Assembly: GCA_964613745.1 (NCBI GenBank) | Contig: CAZTJA010000005.1 | Location: 1-64,000, forward strand | Direction: 5' to 3' | Length of the DNA stretch: 64,000 nucleotides | Source: CAZTJA01 sp964613745 | Lineage (GTDB): Bacteria > Desulfobacterota > Desulfomonilia > Desulfomonilales > Desulfomonilaceae | Shown here: positions 60,732-64,000 of the stretch, in pieces | Numbering within the stretch: position 1 is the stretch's first letter | How the letters are laid out: each line of letters starts with the position of its first letter | Position numbers and translations under genes: made by a program | Notes under the pieces: model-generated | Told to the model about the DNA's origin: nothing | Database searches by the model: none | Seen by the model: the letters and a program-made list of their open reading frames with translations, nothing else

Positions 60732-61883
60732 TTAGGTCTTTTTATTTGGAATGATGTTCATAACAATTTTGATGGAGGTTCCTTTGCCTTTTGAAGAATT
60801 TACCTCAATACAGCCCATGTGCTCATGTACGATTCTCTCCACAATGGCTAAGCCCATTCCGGAAGCGTGAATTCGAGTGGAGAAAAATGGGTTAAAGATG
60901 AATTCCTGATCCTGACGGTCTATTCCGACTCCGTTGTCTTTCACTTCAATTACGAGGCTTCCTTCATCTTCATATAGCAAAAGAAATACATCCGATCCGT
61001 CTAAAGAAAAGTCTACGGCATTATCCAATAATCTCATCAATGCCATTTTGAGTAAGTGAGAGTCTAAGAGCGCCTTTGTCGATGGATTCAGAGCGTTGCT
61101 GAATAGGATTCGGATATTTCTTGATTTTGCTCTGATTTGAGCTTCTGCAGCGACCTCGCCCAATACCGTTGAAATTGTGCTCTCCATAAGCCGAATTTCC
61201 GGAAGATTACAATAGGCTTGAATTTCATCGACAACTGTTTCCAATCTTCTCGCGTCTTCCAGAATATTCTCCGCATACTGTCTTGTAGTATCCGAGTTTC
61301 CTTCATCTCTCGAAATGCGAGCAGCGAATCCTCCTATAGTCACCATCGGATTTCGGATTTCGTGAGCAACCCCCATAGCGAGTTTATGAAGACTTCGGAT
61401 TTTACCGGCAGCAATTCTCTCTTTTTCCTTTTCGAGTTCCTGTTCCTTCTTCCTAAGATTAAAGGTTTCGGTAATATCTTTGAACAAGGCAACGAAACCA
61501 ATAAACGTGGTGTCATGTTCACCGTCTGCCAGCAGGTAGGATGTGGTGGCTGCAAGTCTTTTCACCATGCCGTCAGGATGGAGGTAATCGACTTCGCTGT
61601 AATTATTGATGCTCTTCTTCCAAACCGCATCAACGAATAATTGAGTAAAATCTTGATTTTGATCTTTGAGGAAGAAAAGGGCCGCTAAGCCTTTCTGCCT
61701 GAAATCTTCAATTGAGTATCCTAGAATTTCCTTGGTCACTTTATTTGCAAAAAGGATTTCCCCGTCTTCTCCGAGTACGAGCAAGCTGTCGCTCATACTA
61801 TCCAAAATATTATTTATGATGAGGGTGTCCATTACACCGCTGCAGCCTTCGGATAAAAAACTGTATTGGTTGGAGCCGTTCAT
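60732..61883 (-). CDS. PAS-domain sensor histidine kinase (soluble)
   Basis: A 383-aa kinase without membrane helices. An N-terminal PAS domain (about 20-140; NNILDSMSDSLLVLGEDGEILFANKVTKEILGYS) is followed by a short coiled coil, the phosphoacceptor HisKA helix (LAMGVAHEIRNPMVTIGGFA, His174) and the HATPase domain (DNAVDFS, DNGVGIDRQ, GMGLAIVERIVHEHMG). No response regulator is next to it. It overlaps the upstream ATPase gene by 4 bp. The sensed signal is unknown; the PAS could bind heme or a metabolite. Confidence 0.92.
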   Translation of the reverse strand: MNGSNQYSFLSEGCSGVMDTLIINNILDSMSDSLLVLGEDGEILFANKVTKEILGYSIEDFRQKGLAALFFLKDQNQDFTQLFVDAVWKKSINNYSEVDYLHPDGMVKRLAATTSYLLADGEHDTTFIGFVALFKDITETFNLRKKEQELEKEKERIAAGKIRSLHKLAMGVAHEIRNPMVTIGGFAARISRDEGNSDTTRQYAENILEDARRLETVVDEIQAYCNLPEIRLMESTISTVLGEVAAEAQIRAKSRNIRILFSNALNPSTKALLDSHLLKMALMRLLDNAVDFSLDGSDVFLLLYEDEGSLVIEVKDNGVGIDRQDQEFIFNPFFSTRIHASGMGLAIVERIVHEHMGCIEVNSSKGKGTSIKIVMNIIPNKKT

Positions 61884-62620
61884 GAATCCGTAGCCTCTGA
61901 GTTCAAGCCATAGAATCTACTTGGATCATCCAAGAAATTTTTAAAAAAATTGTAAGGAGCACTGCTAAAATAATCAACAGGCTTTATAGATCCGCCGTTA
62001 AAATCCAGTATCCGCGATCCGGGGGCACTGAGGAGAATTGGAGAATGGGTTGCGATAATGTACTGCCGATTGCCCGCTTCAGCCTCTTTGAGAAGCAATT
62101 TTACAAGTGTTAGCTGATTAGCCGGTGAAAGTGCGGCCTCGGGTTCATCCATCAGGTAAATACCTGGGATGCTGCATGAATAGCTATTAAAGAAGGCAAG
62201 AAATGACTCTCCATGAGACAAACAGTTAAGTGACTTTCCTCCAAAATATTCGGCTCTTCCAGGATCATCCATAAGAATGTCATCCAGGGAACCTGCAAAG
62301 TTGAAGAAAGCCTCAGCTCTGAAATGGAACCCATACTTATTTCTCTTGTTCCATTTACATTCTATGAAGCTGGAAAGACGAGTTTCATACGGATTGGAAT
62401 GGACTTTATGAATTTTGCTGCCCCCCCATGGGAGGAGACCTATTTTGCGGCTTATGGCATCCATGAGAGCGGATTTACCGCTGCCATTATTCCCAATGAA
62501 AAAAGTTATGGGTCCCATGAAATGAATTATGTCTGTGGAGCGAATGGAAGGAATCTTGAACGGATACTGATCTGTATTCGGGAACCGGTCTTTCCGGATA
62601 ATTACTTCAGTAAGGTACAT
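61880..62620 (-). CDS. COG3910-type AAA/ABC-like ATPase
   Basis: A 246-aa single-domain ATPase starting MYLTEVIIRKDRFPNTDQYPF. Motifs: Walker A IGNNGSGKSALMD (43-53), the ABC-like signature SHGESFLAFF, Walker B IYLMDEPEAALSP and switch histidine IIATHSPILLSAPG. This is the pattern of the COG3910 predicted ATPases (Rad50/SMC relatives without coiled coil). Function is unknown. A 45-residue longer upstream reading exists but would overlap the DnaB-like gene. It overlaps the histidine kinase gene by 4 bp. Confidence 0.88.
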   Translation of the reverse strand: MYLTEVIIRKDRFPNTDQYPFKIPSIRSTDIIHFMGPITFFIGNNGSGKSALMDAISRKIGLLPWGGSKIHKVHSNPYETRLSSFIECKWNKRNKYGFHFRAEAFFNFAGSLDDILMDDPGRAEYFGGKSLNCLSHGESFLAFFNSYSCSIPGIYLMDEPEAALSPANQLTLVKLLLKEAEAGNRQYIIATHSPILLSAPGSRILDFNGGSIKPVDYFSSAPYNFFKNFLDDPSRFYGLNSEATDS

Positions 62621-62642
62621 TGATGAGGACTCACGATTATCG

Positions 62643-63977
62643 CTAAATTTTAAAGATACCGGTGTCCAACAGGGCGCCAAACATATCTTCCGCCTTTGCA
62701 AATCCCTTGAATTCCTTGCTATATTCATCGAGCGTCTTATAGCCGACTTCCACAAATTTGTTTATGTTAATGAAAAAAGCATATTGAATTGTGGGTGTCA
62801 TTTCACCTGCGGAATCACGATTCTTATCAATATGTACATTAATAATGTCGATCTGCGGCAGATTGGCGGTGCCTACTTCTTTATCTTTTATGCTAAGACG
62901 CTCATGGAGATTTTTCGTTGCCACCCAGTCTTTAGACAAGACCATAGCAACATCAAGATCATACTCGAGGTCACCGCCACCCACACAGTTGTGCATAGTG
63001 GGACGAGCAAAGAAAGTGGTTGAAAATTCGTCGTAAGCAGGCGGCTTTTCATCGAGTTTGCACCCATCCTTGTCCATGGCCGATATGGCAACAACCGGAC
63101 ACTCAAGTTCGAGACTTAGATCGGCCAATTGAGCCGAAGCTTCATTCACCTGACCTCTGATGTCTTCGTATTGCTTTCCGAGTGGGATTTTCTGAAGATA
63201 ATCGAAGAACACCGCCACATCACCGGATCGAAACTCATGCATTATATTGTAAGCTTGAGCTTTGATCCGTTCAATTGTGTCCTGCCGACCAGCTTCGATT
63301 ATGAATAAATTTTCACTGTATGAGATGGAGCGATCTATTACTTTACTGACCAGCGAATACCTTTGGCTCTCTTCGGGAGCAACATCGGTAAGAAGCTTAA
63401 CTGGGTTGATATAACATTCACGGCCGAGCAACCTCGCCGCCAAAGTTCGTCGGGTCTGTTCCCAGGTGTAAAACAAAACCGGGAATTTGTTACGTTCGGC
63501 CAATCTTGATGCAAGGTCAAGAGCAAATGTCGTCTTACCCCTACGAGGTGGACCCGCTACTCCGTAGTAAAAGCCCTTTCTGATTCCTGATATTACGGTT
63601 TCAAGCCTCTCAAAGGGTTGAATTGAAAACCCAAGTAGCTTCTTTTCCGCAGAAGCGGCTTGATTTGTGATCTGGCGAATCTCTTCAATGGTGTCTTTCA
63701 CCGGAGTTATTCGCTTCTTAACTTTTGTTTTCTGCAACTCGATTAGGCTCTGGATGATTCTGCCTGAAAAATCGGTGAAGTCCTGATCTTTGTACTGACC
63801 TTTTCTCATACAATATTGGGACATAATTTGGGCGAGCTTGTGCATTCGGTCGCGTAAGCTTTGGTCCTTGAGAATTTCTACATACGCCATTAACCTGTCG
63901 GCGTTGGGAGTTTCTTCCGCCTGAAGGACTGCAAGAGCCTGGCCCACTTCAGGTGTGAACCACTCTTTCTTACGCAT
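62643..63977 (-). CDS. Divergent DnaB-like helicase/ATPase (5' end uncertain)
   Basis: A 444-aa protein. Residues 1-115 are helical and not clearly like the DnaB N-terminal domain. The rest is a RecA-type DnaB C-terminal core: GIRKGFYYGVAGPPRRGKTTFALDLASRL (Walker A 142-150), VAVFFDYLQKIPL (Walker B), ADLSLELECPVVAISAM and INVHIDKNRDSAGEM. The frame stays open through the last 23 bases, so the true start may be outside the window. The usual replicative DnaB is probably elsewhere; no primase or phage genes are nearby. Confidence 0.8.
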   Translation of the reverse strand: MRKKEWFTPEVGQALAVLQAEETPNADRLMAYVEILKDQSLRDRMHKLAQIMSQYCMRKGQYKDQDFTDFSGRIIQSLIELQKTKVKKRITPVKDTIEEIRQITNQAASAEKKLLGFSIQPFERLETVISGIRKGFYYGVAGPPRRGKTTFALDLASRLAERNKFPVLFYTWEQTRRTLAARLLGRECYINPVKLLTDVAPEESQRYSLVSKVIDRSISYSENLFIIEAGRQDTIERIKAQAYNIMHEFRSGDVAVFFDYLQKIPLGKQYEDIRGQVNEASAQLADLSLELECPVVAISAMDKDGCKLDEKPPAYDEFSTTFFARPTMHNCVGGGDLEYDLDVAMVLSKDWVATKNLHERLSIKDKEVGTANLPQIDIINVHIDKNRDSAGEMTPTIQYAFFININKFVEVGYKTLDEYSKEFKGFAKAEDMFGALLDTGIFKI

Positions 63978-64000
63978 GGAATCTTCAATTGTTATGAAGT

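Noticed and set aside
62621..62755. Longer N-terminus for the COG3910-type ATPase
   Set aside because: It overlaps the end of the DnaB-like gene, and the family starts at MYLTEVIIRK.
1..64000. tRNA, rRNA, CRISPR, transposase or prophage elements
   Set aside because: I looked for tRNA T-loop patterns, regularly spaced repeats, and integrase or transposase motifs by eye and found none; a covariance-model scan would be needed to exclude small RNAs.

Overview
The window looks like chromosomal core DNA of a strictly anaerobic Desulfobacterota-type bacterium (former Deltaproteobacteria). This placement is inferred from gene content, not from a marker-gene tree. The supporting features are an oxygen-sensitive class III ribonucleotide reductase, a two-subunit archaeal-style methylmalonyl-CoA mutase, a CooC-type CODH maturation ATPase beside FolD and a DUF3786 protein, a siroheme-type tetrapyrrole cluster, System II cytochrome c assembly genes (ResB/CcsA), a Cys-rich SAP-like mini-protein and a 29-residue AURKAIP1/COX24-like ribosomal peptide. 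I saw no rRNA, tRNA, CRISPR array, insertion sequence or prophage. Coding density is high and most genes sit in short operons.

Region by region. 1-4.1 kb (+): sucC, sucD, an acyl-CoA carboxyltransferase and the cobalamin-binding mutase subunit. 4.1-9.4 kb: a membrane-anchored trypsin-like protease, the SAP/Cys mini-protein, panB and panE (pantothenate), and two proteins of unknown function. 9.5-12.9 kb (+): nrdD, a glutaredoxin-like gene and an nrdG-type activase behind a pair of NrdR-box-like sites. 12.9-16.9 kb (-): an SDR oxidoreductase, nagZ, ccsA/ccsB-type and resB. 17-20.9 kb (-): catalytic subunit of methylmalonyl-CoA mutase, an old-yellow-enzyme-type oxidoreductase, biotin carrier protein and methylmalonyl-CoA epimerase. 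With the first cluster this gives most of the propionyl-CoA/succinyl-CoA route, but no biotin carboxylase is present. 20.9-21.8 kb (-): an FmdB-type zinc ribbon, an HExxH protein and the 29-aa ribosomal-type peptide. 22-28.4 kb (+): an Rrf2 regulator with a cysteine synthase, an FG-GAP protein, UPF0280, a phosphoesterase, a HIT protein, a LapA-like protein, ribF and a ribbon-helix-helix-like protein. 28.4-34.4 kb (-): folD, cooC, DUF3786, serA, then a ParA/MinD-type ATPase with a tail-anchored partner. 34.5-38.7 kb (mostly +): a Trp-rich helical protein, coaE, two small membrane proteins, hsp20 (-), and a cupin/methyltransferase pair. 38.7-41.6 kb (-): a nucleotide-binding-like unknown, a small secreted protein and an acyl-CoA synthetase. 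41.9-49.4 kb: an HMA-like protein, a secreted repeat protein, tandem HIT genes, a MATE exporter (-), carB and a DUF1328 protein (-). 49.5-55.2 kb: rsmA and bioF-like (-), then an MBL-fold hydrolase, a ClpS-like protein and two glycosyltransferases (+). 55.2-60.6 kb (-): cobA-hemD, hemC, hemA, a CcsA/HemX-type gene and a Met8-type gene, tightly overlapped. 60.7-64 kb (-): a PAS histidine kinase, a COG3910-type ATPase and a divergent DnaB-like ATPase whose 5' end may lie beyond the window.

The least explained items are the ParA-like ATPase with its N-terminal MerR-type helix-turn-helix and tail-anchored partner (32.9-34.4 kb), the DnaB-like/COG3910/histidine-kinase string (60.7-64 kb), the HExxH protein linked to the ribosomal mini-gene (21.2-21.8 kb), and several small proteins of unknown function.
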